Shown: one piece after another, positions 22,290 through 35,712 of the stretch
How positions within the stretch are numbered: the first letter of the stretch is position 1
Layout: every line of letters begins with the position of its first letter
NCBI GenBank assembly: GCA_944474755.1
Contig: OX104113.1
Coordinates: forward strand, 72,663,600-72,727,599
Origin: Limnoperna fortunei
Taxonomy: Eukaryota > Mollusca > Bivalvia > Mytilida > Modiolidae
Direction of reading: 5' to 3'
Length of the DNA stretch: 64,000 nucleotides
Translations under genes and position numbers: made by a program
Notes under the pieces: generated by a model
What the model saw: only the letters and a program-made list of their open reading frames with translations
What the model was told of the DNA's origin: nothing
Databases searched by the model: none

Positions 22290-24970
22290 CCGTTACATTC
22301 AGTCTTATTGTTATTAAAGTAAAGTATATATAGATATGTAACATACACATATTTTTATCATTATGCAAAACATTCTAAGGTAAATACTAAAATCTATTAT
22401 TTCAAGAATTTTTGCATTCCTCTTTGTTAAAGTGGGATTTTTGGGAATGTAAGCTTCTTTTGCATTTATGAATAAATAGCATATACATTTATATGAATAT
22501 ACAAAAAGATATATATCAACATTAAAATGCATTTCGTTTCAAAGTAACATGCCGGACCATGCCGGAACATAAAGACGTCAGAAATATTCCTTTTCATCTC
22601 CTTTTACGTATTACTTACAGTTCACAATGTCAGAACAAATTAAACTAGATTTTAAAATACTTCATATAAACCCACTGAAAAATACGTTTCCGGAAGTACC
22701 TCAAAGCATTTATAAGAGTTAGCTGGATAATATAAATAACTATTAATATACAAGATACGAGAAAATTCTTTAAAATGTTATGCGATGTTAGCAAGATTAT
22801 TATTAAAATGATTTGCACATAACTTGCATCTTATTAAGTCATATGTGTATTGATTGTTATTATTTATTGTTTGCTTGGTGATAATTACATCCCCTGATTA
22901 AACTAATACGTGTGGTGTTTTTAATTGATACGCTTTTTAGGTTAATTCATAGTCATGTCTTATAAAAACTAATAAACAATGACAAACGACACACAAACGA
23001 CAATGGTTTTCGGTAGAATGGTACGAAAAGCAAATCAGAGAGAGTTAGAAAAAAGTATATTTAAACGTAACGTGATGACATTCGAAGTAAATGAGAAAAA
23101 ACATAGCTCAAAACGTTGCAAATTCTAGTTTCCTTTAATAAAAATATTAGTTTTTTAAACCAGCAAGTCATGTGACATGATTCAATTTTCTCGTCGCAAA
23201 CTAGTTCTGTGGCCAGGTTATCAATACGCTTTAATAAACAATATCATATAATAAGAAAATGTTATGTTAAACCTTTATAAAAAGAGCGCAAACGGTACAA
23301 CAAAATACAGATCAACGTAGAGTGAATCAGCAATACAGAGAATAACATAAAAGAGAAATAACCATTAACCGAGGGATGGTAACACCCACGTTTGCAGGTG
23401 GGAACAAATACATTTATAAAGTCAACACGAATTTTCCTGCATAAGCAACTCTGTGCAATTATGAAGGGAGCGAACAACACAATAAATCATATCCACAACA
23501 CAGGATAAAACAAGTAAGCGTAAGCACAAAGGACATGCATTAATAACAAAAGAAACAAAATATTTAGAACAAAAACAGACAAAACATGAAAATAGCAGCA
23601 CAGGAAAAAATTAAGAAAGGGGAACTCATCAAGAAGGTAGTAACATTAAAAGAGGACAAAACAACGAAAATGGTCAAAAGATAGTAACACTAAAAGAGTA
23701 TAAAACAATCGTATATATTGGAGGAAATGGACATGTAAACACAATCATTAAGAAGAAGTAGTAGTAGAACAATGGTATGAACAACCAGTGGCACAAACAC
23801 AAGATGGTGAACAAAGAACACTAAAAGAGAATAACCCTATAATAAAACGGACATAAAATTTGAGAAACAAGTGAAAACCTGCATCAAAGTACATTAGAAT
23901 GGGAAAATAACAGGTATGTAGTGTATTTATGAAGCAGTAAGTAATATAAAAATTATTACAATGGTCGTTTCGGAAAAATTCAAAAAAGAAGAAACCTGCA
24001 CAAAAATTTAGAAAGAAATGCAGTATTTAACAGTACAAGTGTAAGACGAAATACACCAAGAACCCACTGGAGAAACCAAACACCAGAACAACACATTTAA
24101 TGGGATTTAAAGTTCTGAACAGAACAAAATATTGGTGGCAATCAATAGTTAAGAAAAATGTCATTAACTTCAAGAAGAAACAATGATTTTGATTGATACA
24201 TGTACGACTATTAATGACAGGGCACAAGAAGATAGAAACAGGCAGTAGGGACGGTGTGACTAACACAACTGAAATGATAACAATAAATTTCATAAATAAA
24301 ATGCAATAATGGCTTTTAAATGTTTGGGCTGAAAAAAAACTAAAGTGTTTTGTCTGTTTTTGATTTCCTCGTTCAGTTTATTTATTTGAATTACTACGGA
24401 AAGATATAAAAAATGCCACAAGTGTTCAGTAACAATGAAGCAAGCAATACCAACAGAAAATACAATAATTGCAAGTAGAATAGCTGAATTCACATAAGTG
24501 GCGATGGGGAATGACTTTTCCAATATTAAAGGAAAGAAATAACAAAATACCTTAAACCAAGGACACTGTCAAAAACAAACGATTCCCACTGCTGTGAAAC
24601 ACAAATATGCTAATATGTTAAAGGAATGTCGTTTAAATTTCATTTAATTTACTGGAATGCATAATTGTTTATTCAACAGTTGTTACACACTGATTATTAC
24701 GAAAAATAGTTGTGCAAACTAACATATTGTTTATTTGCATTATTTGTTTTACTTGAACTCGTCAACTGAACTGCAGCTACAGCTAAGAAACAATTTTTCT
24801 GCCGAATTTATAAATTTAGCATTTTATTAATAACACCAAAATCGATACATGTTTTTTTTCGTAAAGAATAATCTCTTATTGTGTTTTAGTAGACAATATT
24901 GGGTTATTACCGGAAATATATCGAAACTGCATTTCTGTGGATTTTCAGTACTTGTAAGTAAAGTTATATT
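22290..24970. other. A-rich intergenic region, no gene recognised
   Basis: From about 23.26 to 24.54 kb the + strand is strongly A-rich and T-poor. Three minus-strand open frames (23262-23480, 24027-24293 and 24290-24523) read as hydrophobic Phe/Leu/Ile/Val peptides. They match no family I know and look like composition artefacts. A short direct repeat (gtaacattaaaagag / gtaacactaaaagag) lies at about 23640 and 23685. Confidence 0.4.
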
Positions 24971-24974
24971 ATAC

Positions 24975-25130
24975 AACCACGCAATCCTCGACAAATAACC
25001 ATGGAGAATAAACTAAATGTGAATGTATCAAGAATAATAAATCATATTCCTTAAACGAGTGTTAATTTAAAGACCTTCACAAGGAGCAAGCATCGTAAAC
25101 AACATAAACTCCACTATTATGCTATGCTTA
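24975..25130 (+). pseudogene. Third GPCR-locus remnant (5' flank only)
   Basis: Shares with the 5' flank of the intact gene (20440-20600) the order cgacaaataacca / cgacaagtaacta, cgagtgttaatttaaagacc / cgggtgctaattaaaagacc, ttcacaaggag / tttaaaaggag and ataaactcca / ataaactcta. The coding part does not follow, so it is a truncated third copy. Confidence 0.5.
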
Positions 25131-26190
25131 GTTTCTGTTCGTGTTCCAATTTTGGTATGTTTGAATGTTGATTAACGCCACTTTCATTAATGTAAATCAT
25201 GGCGTCCAGATTTTATTGGGGGACGAAGCCCGTAGGAAAACTGGCAATGCTTGTCAATTATATAAGATTGGAGTCAATATATTTTAGAAAAAAGCTCAAA
25301 CAAACAAGCAGGATTTAATCTTTAATATCTTTAAATGCTTGGAAGAAAAACATTAATATAAAAAATAATTATTTCCTCACAAATAATCATGACGAATTAT
25401 ACGAAGGCTACGAGAATGTGATGGTGTTAACGATCGAGTAACGCTTGTAAAAAAAAATTGGCAGATAGGTGTGCCTAGAATTCGGTCTTAACAATCGTCT
25501 ATACAATACTTGCAGGGAGGTCAAATCACGCACTCAATTGAAATGTGTATTTACGTATGGTGGAAATGCCTGTGTGCGTTAGTTACAGTAACATGTAGGG
25601 TCAGTTGGTTTGTTGTTCTGCTACAAAATGTACATGTAGTATAATTGTGTCGGTCATCTAAAATGGTTTCTTAATTTGAAAAAAAGCCTATTTTTATTTT
25701 ACTGCGTTCGTTGTTAGACACATGATTTGAAATCACGAGGCATTGTTCAGTTCATCTTTTCACAGATATTTCTTCATGTAAATTAATGAATATCAGTATA
25801 CAGCAAGAGGTGTCAAATTTAAAAGTTTGGATGAGACTTAATAACATTTTATTTTGTCGACACTTGGCGGTTTAACGCATACGGTGATTTGCAAAAAATG
25901 CGATGCGGAGAATGGCACATCAACTTCATATTGACGACTTTGACAAGTTACTGAACACATTAACAACTGTCTATTTTAAAATCTTTCAACGTATTTAGAG
26001 ACATGCGGTGTTCTATTTAAATAAAATGCGTTAGCATCATTTCATGTAACAATTGTATTATCGCAAAACCTTTAAACCAAAACATCAGAGAAATAGATAT
26101 TCACATGGAATGAGTGCAACAATTACATGTATCAATAAAATAAAATAGGTTTCTATCCAGAATGATTCAACTTTATGTCACAGACAGCCA
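25131..26190. other. Spacer with dispersed repeat motif
   Basis: No gene recognised. The atcatggcgtccagatttta then ttgggggacgaagcccgtag stretch near 25198-25240 recurs in diverged form near 9467 and, more weakly, near 47905-47940. Confidence 0.4.
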
Positions 26191-26198
26191 TACATGTA

Positions 26199-26455
26199 AC
26201 ATATATAAAATCACTCCTCAGACCTTTGCGATACAATTAAAAACCATATTACATATATAAAATCACTCCTGAAACCCTAGCAATACAATTAAAAACCATA
26301 TTTTACATGCAAAATCACTCCTGAGACCTTTGTGATACAATTAAAACCAATATTTCACATATAAAATCACCCTCGAGACCTTTGCGATACAATTAAAAAC
26401 CATATTTCATATACAAAATCACTCCTGAGACCTTACAAGATGCAATATTTAACCA
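26199..26455 (+). repeat. 52-bp tandem repeat, five units
   Basis: The tcactcctgagacctttgcg motif recurs at 26211, 26263, 26315, 26367 and 26419, exactly 52 bases apart, each followed by atacaattaaaaaccatatt with few changes. The low divergence suggests recent expansion. Confidence 0.9.
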
Positions 26456-26459
26456 TAGC

Positions 26460-27005
26460 ATACTATAATTAACTTCTTTGACATAACTAAGAGATGCTAA
26501 ATCAGTCGTGAGACATTATATATGCAATTTGAAACCTAGGAAATGAAATGTCTGTATTTCCAAACAAATGTTGTGCCATCAAATTAAGATTTTATGCAAC
26601 ATTATTCAGTTTTATTAAGTTTGCTGTGTAAACAGCTATTCAGTTTTTGTATCAAATGAAGACAATGTAGGGATGTTCAAAGACTTCAGGATAAAACATA
26701 CATTTTAAAAAGGTTTTAGGTGCTTAAATAGAAAAATTTCATATGTGTTTATAAAATTTGGAGAGTGTTTAAATAAATCATATTTATTTGTACAACCTGA
26801 ATATTGTAGATTTACATATAACAAAGTAGACGAGGAAAGTATTGTTTATGTTTATATTTAATTTAAGACATGTTCATGGTTTTAATGAATTTATAGTTTT
26901 AAAATAAATACAATTTATTTGACATTTTAATGTTCATGTTATTTTAATTTGATAAGAGAATGTGGTATTTTCTATCAGACTAACAAAGTGTAAAATATTT
27001 TCTTT
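26460..27005. other. AT-rich spacer, nothing recognised
   Basis: No gene or structured repeat seen. Composition is very A+T rich. Confidence 0.4.
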
Positions 27006-27009
27006 TGCG

Positions 27010-27185
27010 AATGCTGACGAACGAATGAACCTTTATTTTTACCTGTACTGCGCATGCGGACGAACGAACGAACGGGTTTTATTTACTTGTTTTGCGCATG
27101 CGGACGAACGAACGAACGGGCGGACGTACGGATGGACGAACGGAAAACGATATACGAACGAACGGAAAACGAAATACGAACGCAT
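27010..27185 (+). repeat. CGAA/ACGG tetranucleotide-rich microsatellite
   Basis: Runs of cgaa and acgg, with the unit gcgcatgcggacgaacgaac present twice (27051 and 27095) followed by gaacggg. This block is clearly GC-richer than its surroundings. Such ACGG-like arrays often mark the end of pearl/Helitron-like elements. Confidence 0.85.
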
Positions 27186-27199
27186 AAATGGGAACGTTT

Positions 27200-27945
27200 T
27201 ACGTTTCATGGGGTGTGCAATAGTGAAAACTAACATTGACAACATGTATGTTATAATTTAAGTTAATAAATCGTCAAAAAATCATCATATTCTGTCTTTT
27301 GCTGTGTTTTCGGTAATGGCTGCATATATAATTATTTGATGCCTGTTCTGTTAATAAAGTGCCATTAAAGTTTCATAAATTATAGTTTTACCGGAAGTTG
27401 AATCGTGTTCGTGATTTTTCTGTTAGATTTGAGATTACATACTTTGATTTCTTATTTTTTTTACTAACCCTCAATTCCTTCTAATTTACTCAGCAGTATT
27501 TTATTAGCGGTAGACGCTACTTAAGGTTGGAAATAAAATAATAAAAAGACATTGACTGTAGTGATAAGAATTTTGCTCTTTTTCGTTATTTAATAGAGGC
27601 GGTCGGCTGTTTGTTTAATAGGTAACAAAGTATATGGTGACAATTTTCATGCATTCGACAAATTTCTTTTATCGGTGTCTGAATGACATTTGAAGTTAAA
27701 GGTTCAGGTAATCATTTTATATCTGAAAACAAAATTTAAAAAGTTAAAGCTGGACCTGACAAATGAACTGCACAAATAAACGTTTATATGGGACTCGCCC
27801 ACTTGAATGGTTCAAACATTGTTGGTTTCAGTTGGTTTAATGGTTTTAAGAATAGCAAAGGGAATCACTTGGACAGAAATTAATATTGATAATAGCATTA
27901 ACGTTGCACCAAATTTAATGCTTCCTTCGTATTACATTTCTGGGT
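27200..27945. other. Spacer, nothing recognised
   Basis: No gene or repeat recognised between the microsatellite and the foldback element. Confidence 0.4.
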
Positions 27946-27950
27946 GCAGA

Positions 27951-28878
27951 TCAACTCGTACCTTGACCAACTCATACCCTACCAACTCGTACCTTTGCAT
28001 TTTAATATGGTAAATCTGTATATTCTGTACAGAATGTTCTAAATTAGTTCTAAATTAAAAAATTCACTGTATATCAGATAAAAATGAATTAAAATATTCT
28101 AACCTTTTACAATTATTTTGCAGTTTCTTAAAAAAAAAAAAAACAAACTAAATGCATGTTTCAACAACCATTATAAACAACTTTTCAGGCGTGTGTATAT
28201 GAGTTGCGATATAGATTATGCTTTTTCAGCAATTAATTTCAAAGAAAGGGATCCAATTATTAATTTTAACTATCCTTTAATCACGACCGATTATTTTATT
28301 TTTTTATCGTCGGCAAATTGTGTACAATTTCAAGTTTTTACTTAAGTGATTATTAATTTTTGGCCTGAAGAGTCATGAACTAGTCAACCCACAAGGACAA
28401 ACAACGATGTTGAAGGGTGTCATCGTCGCATTAACAAGAGATCCGGCGATAAGAAGAAGCCTTTTTATCTGCTAGTTCCAAAACTATAAGAAGAATTTGC
28501 TCTTCTATCCACACAACTAAAAATGATTACAGAATCCAAACTTAATCGGCAGCAGAGCTATTTACGAAATACATACATAATAACTGTTTATAGTACCTAT
28601 AGACTACCAAAGACTGGTGTTACATAAGCGCCGATTTTAAAATATATGTCTTATGAGATATGCATCTTGTTTTAAAATTGTTCTGTGTTTAATGGTTTTG
28701 TTTGCTTGCTTTCAAGTCAAAGCTTTGTTTTTGTTTGTGCATTAGTACTGTACAATAAATATGATAATGAATATTTAAAAAAAATTTTAATTTAACATAA
28801 TTTCAGCAATTTTCATTCTACCAAATAATGCAACGGTACGAGTTGGTAGAGGTACGAGTTGGTTGAGGTACGAGTTGA
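27951..28878. mobile_element. Foldback-type element with CAACTCGTACC arms
   Basis: The left arm 27951-28003 and right arm 28824-28878 are inverted copies of each other. Each carries three caactcgtacc-like units, spaced about 19-20 bases apart, followed by tttgcat/gttgcat. The interior of about 0.82 kb is AT-rich and has no recognised protein. The structure fits a foldback or non-autonomous DNA transposon. Confidence 0.75.
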
Positions 28879-28953
28879 CTAGGACTCACATTTTTACTTT
28901 TTGATCTGATATCCTTGCATTTGAAGCTGTAGCACGTGTCACAACAAAAGTAC

Positions 28954-30225
28954 CTAGATGCTGCAAGGAGCTTGCAATCGCTTACATGGAGGACCCCCGC
29001 ATGGAGGGCAATCGACTTCGCCGGAGGTACCTTCACAAGACGGGAATGTTGGCAAACAAGTTACTGGACTTGTATGTAGAGCATGTCATGATGAATATTT
29101 AGGTGTTTTTAAGGATTGGAACAACATTTACAGCTTCTCTTAATTTATTATAGTTTCAAAGAATAAAGTTGACTCATCTTACCAAACCTTTAAAGCTTTC
29201 CGAGAATCTTTTCAGAATTTGGATGATCAAATTGCCTCCTCTTACCGCCTTAAGCTTTCTATGAATCTATTCAAAATTTGGATCAAGTTTACTTACCTTA
29301 TTAATCATTTTCGCTTTCTCAGAATCTATTCATCATTTGGATCAAGTCGATTAATCTTTCTAATCAGTTAAGCTTTCTCAGAATTAATACACAATTCGGA
29401 TAAAGTTGACATCTTGCTGATTATTTAAGCTTTCTTCGAACCTATTCGTAATTTGGATCAAGTTTAAATCTTGCTAATCATTTAAGCTTTATCAGAATCT
29501 ATTCGTAATTTGGATCAAGTTTAAATCTTGCTAATCATTTAAGCTTTATCAGAATCTATTCGTAATTTGGATCAAGTTGACATCTTGCTAATTATTTAAG
29601 CTTTATCAGAATCTATTCCTACGTTTATATCTTACTGATAATAAAAAGATGGTATTTGAGTACTCTGTTAAATTTATGATGGTAAAATGGTACCTTAAAA
29701 TAGTAATTGTTGCTATTTTACATTTCCAATTGGCTTTAACAACATAAACATTCGAGGACCATCCGATGAATACTGGTGATAAGTTTTGTTTCAAATAATT
29801 CTGAGAAGCCTTTTAAACTTTTTCCCTTAGAATCCTTTCTTGTACCAAGTCCTGTGATGGCGGCCATTTGGAATATTCGATTGGTATAAAAAGACAAACT
29901 TTATAGAGGACCATCCAAACAATACTTCTAATAAGTTTTGTTTTGATATGTTAACCGGTTTCAGAGAAGCCTTTTCTTAACTTTTTTAGATAGTGTCCTA
30001 TGTTAAACTAAGTCCTGCGGTGGTGGAAATATTAGTTTTCTAATCGGAATTTAAAAGACAAACTTTGTAAAGGTCCCTTCAATGAACATTCTGACCAAGT
30101 TTGGTTTCAATTGGCCAAGCGGTTTCAGAAAAGAATATTAAAATGTAAAAATTTTACAGTTGAGGACGACGACGTACGCAAAGAGATGAAAATAATTCAC
30201 ATGACTTTTCAGGTCAGGTGAGCTA
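28954..30225 (+). mobile_element. Pearl-like (Helitron-type) element P1
   Basis: It begins ctagatgctgcaaggagc then ttgcaatcgcttacatgg, which matches the left end of element P2 (ctagaggctcccaggagcct, gtaatcgctcacctgg). It contains a ~58-bp core array and then blocks like gtttcaattggccaagcgg and tttcagaaaag. A gacgacgac-like microsatellite follows near 30165, and the element ends at a hairpin (tgac-ttttcag-gtca) followed by ggtgagcta. This architecture is that of bivalve pearl/HINE elements. Confidence 0.65.
29162..29626 (+). repeat. ~58-bp tandem array (core of P1), about eight units
   Basis: The unit reads aagctttatcagaatctatt, cgtaatttggatcaagttta and aatcttgctaatcattt. The middle-right units are nearly identical (29420-29600), while the left units are more diverged. 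The array is the core of element P1. Confidence 0.85.
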
Positions 30226-33200
30226 CTGAAAGGTAATCCTGAAGTGGGACGGATTAACAAACGACCGAAAATCTATATGCCCCTAAAGTTCGTGATTTTT
30301 TAAGGATTATTCAAACACAATTTTTATCACCTTGGCTAGCTGGTTTAAATTTTTGAGTTAAAGCAAACAGATGGCGAATGCTGAATGCCATATGATGGCC
30401 AAAGCACACATTGTCTTGACCTGGAAGAGTTAAAAATATACCAGTCCACATTTAACAGGAATTATTTCAATCAACCTAAAAGCAACTTTGCCGAATCTCT
30501 TGTGGCTAGTTTAATGTAATTAACTATGACAAAAGATGAAAGATTTAAAAGTTTTATTGATAGAATATATATAATATATATTTACTTATGACCCAACATT
30601 ACATCATAATAATAAATATATTAACAACTATTTTGAACAAAGATAGGCATATTGTTAACTATTTCATCAATATACAATACCATTCCTCTATTTTTTTTTA
30701 AGTCAAATTGGTAAATTGATTTAAACAACATTTAATAAATATACTTTAAAGACTTGAAACCACACTTTAAGTAACTACTGTACAACACAAGAATTTATTT
30801 CAGGAGACATCATTTGAATTGAATATAATCTGATGGCAAACCAAAAAAACTCAAGATTCATTATTTGTTTCTATAAGAAAAACCCAACTGTACAATTGTT
30901 TTATCAATAAAAACTATTTCTTTTCACAATAAAACACTTTCACAAAGGTCTAAAGATGTGAAAATATTAATTGCTTACGAAAAGATTAAATTATTTATAT
31001 ATTTGTAAAATTATAAAACAAAATACTCTTAAATAACTAAATATAATTCAAAACTGAGGAATCAAAAATAGATATCACAAAATATTTCTAATGGCAGTAA
31101 CTGCTATCTATGTGTCTGTTTAGTTAACTGTGAAGGGTATCAGTATAAACAAAATGAGAAGAACTTGTAACAAATCAACTACAGAATTCCTCACACAATA
31201 TACGCTTGTGGAGACAGTTTCAACTTGTGTGAAGATTTTGTACACTGTGAAATATCTACATGAATTTCCATACATTTAGCATGGCCCTTATAATTGACAC
31301 AAATGAATAACAATTTTTTCATATTTATATGCTTATAGTTTGTTTTTAGAGTTTGTCTCAGATAGAATACAGCCAACATTAAAATAAATATTGTACACAA
31401 ACTCAATTAATTATGTGCCATGCTAAAATGACATAGGAAAGAATACCGACTACATAAAATAAACAAAATAAAGATATGTAAAAGACATGTACATGTCATG
31501 CTCAACATACAAGTATAAAGGAAAGACAAGGGTATACCTTTATCTATCGACTTTGATTTACCATTTTTATGGTACAGTGATAAAATACAGGCTTTCCATA
31601 TCTATAAAGGGATAGCCACAATATTTCTGTCATTTTTAGAAGTATTTAATCATCTTGCAAATAGTTGATACAACTATGAAGTTTACAAGTTAAGCAGCAA
31701 TTTTTACAATTCCATTAAGAACATCTTGTACAGTATATACACCAATACTACTCAAATGGAAAACTTTTTTTGGAATCAATGACTTAATAAATACAATATG
31801 TTTGTGTTTTTATAGCTATTTATGAATTATTGCACTCTTTACATTACTGGCCATTCAGTCCAAGTCTATAATGTTTTGGTTTTGTCTTTTTTTTTACTGA
31901 ACAAATAGACCTAATATTCATCTCATTAGCTGTCAATAATCTTCCTTTAAATATTAAAGACCATGCAATGCACGAGTCCTTTGATTTTCATTTTACTCAT
32001 TCTATTTGATGAAAAAGTTAACAATTTTATTACAAACCGACATATTGAAAACATCTGATAAAAGATAAGAGACATACGTAATAGATTTGATAAACATTAA
32101 ATGATAAACAAACCCCAATCCTAGATGAATGGTTTCTCTAAACTAATGGTCACATGACAAACATGCGATAATTGTTGTTCAGCACCATGGTAACAGGAAA
32201 TAAAAGATCTGGGCTATAATATTACACATAGAACTTGGGTCACAAAAAACAATATCCACATTAATTCTTCAATAATGTACAGTATTATATATTGACTGCA
32301 CACGAGTCACAATTTTCAACAATGGGTCTTGAAATTTCTCTTGGTCAGGGTCATCTATGACCTTCAGTATTATAAATTTCTCTAAACAGCATTTCAATAG
32401 ATCATGTCATGCATTCAGTAATCAAATTTGTGTAGCACAAGTAAGGTAAAATCAATTAACTTTACTAAGAGATGTATCTTTAGATAATAAAGAATCTTGG
32501 TCACATAATTTGCAGTTCAAAGGAGAATAATTCTCAACTAGATCTTAGTATTTTTTTTCAATTTTGTCAATTCAACCTACACTGGAATAAAATTCCATGA
32601 GGGTACTGAAAAACATTAGACCTTGTCATGGGTAAAGCAATAAAAAAACAGTTTGCTGTTGCAATAACAACATTAAAAATAGTTTAAGACCTTGACAAAA
32701 CCAAATCCAACATAATCCACAAAACTGTTAATTTAAAATGTGTAAACCTAATGAACATTGAAGAAACCCTTTTTGAACTGTTAATATCAGTAATGCAAAG
32801 ATATCTTTATATTAATATTGATTTTGGATCCCTTTCTTATATACTAAATAGTTTGTGGTAGGGGTGAAGACGAAGGGGTTCCTAAAATGTCCTTTTAAAC
32901 TAGTCAAATGTAAACAGTTAGTGCCACCTACAAATTAGCCAAAAAATCCTGTATTGTCTTGAGGTTTTGCAGTGAAAAAGAGATACAAAACTAGATCTGT
33001 ATAATAACAAACTTGAATTGACTTTTAAAAAACCTTGTTTCATTACCTACATTGTGCCAAACTTGTACTTCAACAAAACATGTGATATTTGTGTTGACTT
33101 AGACTAAAACTACTGTTTTTGTTGGGGACTTGACCACTACAAAAAATGTTCATTAATCATAATGTGCAACAATTAAATTATAACTCCTGATTGTTTTGCA

Positions 33201-35580
33201 TTACACATTAAAAATCACATCTTTACAAAAAATGTTTTAAATACGATATACACTACAAATATTAAATATAATTAAAATTGACTAGTGTAATTCATCTTCT
33301 GTGTCATTTTAAGATTTTAACTCTGTGAATACAACCCATTTAAGTATATGATTTTTAGTATATGGAAAATGAAGTACTGTGATGCCAGAATGAGACAATT
33401 ATTAAACAAAACTAAATATAGCTATAAAGATAGTATATGACTTAATATTTCACATTCAACTGCATCATAAAGCAAAGAATTGCTTTGTTAATATATATAT
33501 ATTTATATTAACTGTAGTATCCATGGAAATGATAACTTCCATATTATTACGTATCAGATATTTAATTTTACAAACTTAAGTTCATGGAGACATTAATTGG
33601 AAAAAGACTACCTTCAATTTCATTTCCCATTCATATTAGTCCGATTTAAAATCATTTTGTTCTAAATATTTGTTCTTCTTGGAGCAAGTTCATCTTGATA
33701 TAATAAGATTATGTCATACACAATTAGCTGATCCCTTGTAACCACAAAAAAAAAAAAAAAAACATGGGAGAAACTGAGGTGCAAAAAATGTAGACAAATG
33801 ATTAAAACGGTCAAAATCTTAAAATGGCACGACTGTAAGAATGCCTTGTAAATAATAAATAACAAAGTGTTCCATGAAGTGTTGCTCCATATGATGCTGT
33901 TCAACCTAATTACTACATATTAACATTGGAAAACATGCTTCTGTTAAGACAAAACACATTTCTAATCCCACAAAATGCAAATTAAGAATATTTGTCCCAG
34001 AAAACTTATTTTTTCCTTTTTCAAAATGTTTTCTCATTTATTGCAAATTAAAATATAAAACAATTGCTGAAATTCCTTTCTAATTTTCCAAGAAATTTTG
34101 AATAAAATTAACACAAAAAAAATTGATGTTGCAATTTGGACCCTGTAACATGAAGTACAACTGTAGCTATATAACATGCAAAGCTATGTCAAACTAATAC
34201 TTTCTTTTAAAAATGAATCCTGGAATTATAAAGGACAGCCACAGTATCATATGTAGCATACCTTACAGAAATAATAATGAACATTCAGCTTGTTATACAT
34301 ACTTTACTGAAATCATACATACAATATACATCATTAAAATTATGATCTTTATCACAGATTGTTATATAATATCAAGGATCAGATACCTAATATACTGGAT
34401 CCTTACATTAGCTTTATTTCTACAATACAAAATCATGATTAATGAAAAAGTGATTTTTATGTATTATTTTTCTTGATACAAAGTACAGATTTATTTGAAT
34501 TGAAAATGGACTAACTCAATAATGGCAAGATCTGCATCAGTGTAGAATGTATATGCCAGAGGCCCTGTTCAATAAAAGCTGCTGGGCACAAGTTTGATAT
34601 ATGAAAACCGTCATCAAGAAAAACATTAACATGTCAATGAAGTTATGAATAAAACATTAAAGGAATAAAAACAATGCATTCAATTTTGAAAATTGACATT
34701 TACATTGTAAAATGTGTAATATGTAAAGATCCAGTATACCAGTCAAAAAGACAAATTATCAAAAATTGTGTTTTGACATATAAGGTATGTATGACTAAAA
34801 TAAACAATATAAATCAAGCTACAATAATTATATTATGACATATCACATAAATTCAGTAGTTCATCCACTGCTTATAACAAAGAGGTATGCATCTGTCATT
34901 AAATTGCTTTTCTTCAGGTATTGTAAAAAACTTGACCTTTCAGACTGAATTTTTCTGTATTTTCTATTCATGGAAATGGTTAACAAGCAATATATTTGTT
35001 TCATAACTTAAATCAACTTGAACCTTCAAATAAAGTTATTTCTATATAAACTGCTGTATTATTGGTATAGAATAAAGAGATAAAGGTGCATACCCTTTGG
35101 TATTTATGCCACGGGTTAATTTGTCGTAACCACTGAAACAATACATTACCAGCATTTTGGCAAACAAATTCATATCTACATCTGAAATGAACTACAACTC
35201 TATAAGCAGTTAACATCATCTGATAATCAGAAGCCTTGTCATGGAAGCAGTATCTTTTTAAATGTCAAAAAACATTCATATTGTTACAATGATAATGATT
35301 GGTCAATATCTATAATGTATTCACAAAAAGCTACAACAATGAGCTCATAACAACTGTCAGCCTACCAGCCAGTCCAATCACAATTAACAAGTAAACAACA
35401 ATGTAAAATCAGCCAATCAGTTAACATGTAATATAATCTATACCCAGAAGTTAATCCACCAACAAAAAAAAATTTAACAAAATGGATTTGACAATAGCAA
35501 TTTAACGAGTGTAAAGGCAGAAAATATCCATTGTGGAATACACTACATTTTATTCCACCGGTGAGGGATAATCATGAAAT
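30226..35580. other. Region 3' of FNDC3, no gene recognised (possible long 3' UTR)
   Basis: No protein gene recognised on either strand and no strong repeat between about 30.8 and 35.5 kb, unlike most of the window. It lies directly downstream of the FNDC3 stop codon, and a long 3' UTR is possible. Its extent cannot be set from sequence alone. Confidence 0.35.
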
Positions 35581-35595
35581 ATGAATAAACATTGA

Positions 35596-35601
35596 TTTAT
35601 T
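35596..35601 (-). terminator. Candidate polyadenylation signal of FNDC3
   Basis: AATAAA on the minus strand (tttatt on the plus strand) about 112 bases after the FNDC3 stop codon. It is the nearest candidate. Further signals downstream could give longer 3' ends. Confidence 0.35.
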
Positions 35602-35712
35602 CCTTTCTATCCACCCATGAACACAAGAAAATTTGATGCATCTCCTGCCTGGAGCCCCAATCCTGATGCTGTGGAGACAATGGAACATGATTCTTCATCT
35701 TGTAATAAATCA

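Noticed and set aside
24027..24523. Two overlapping minus-strand open frames with hydrophobic stretches, possibly a membrane protein
   Set aside because: Same skewed composition, no family motif, no clear start context or splice sites.
28954..30225. CRISPR-like array because of regular ~58-bp units
   Set aside because: The units are contiguous with no unique spacers, and the surroundings are eukaryotic.
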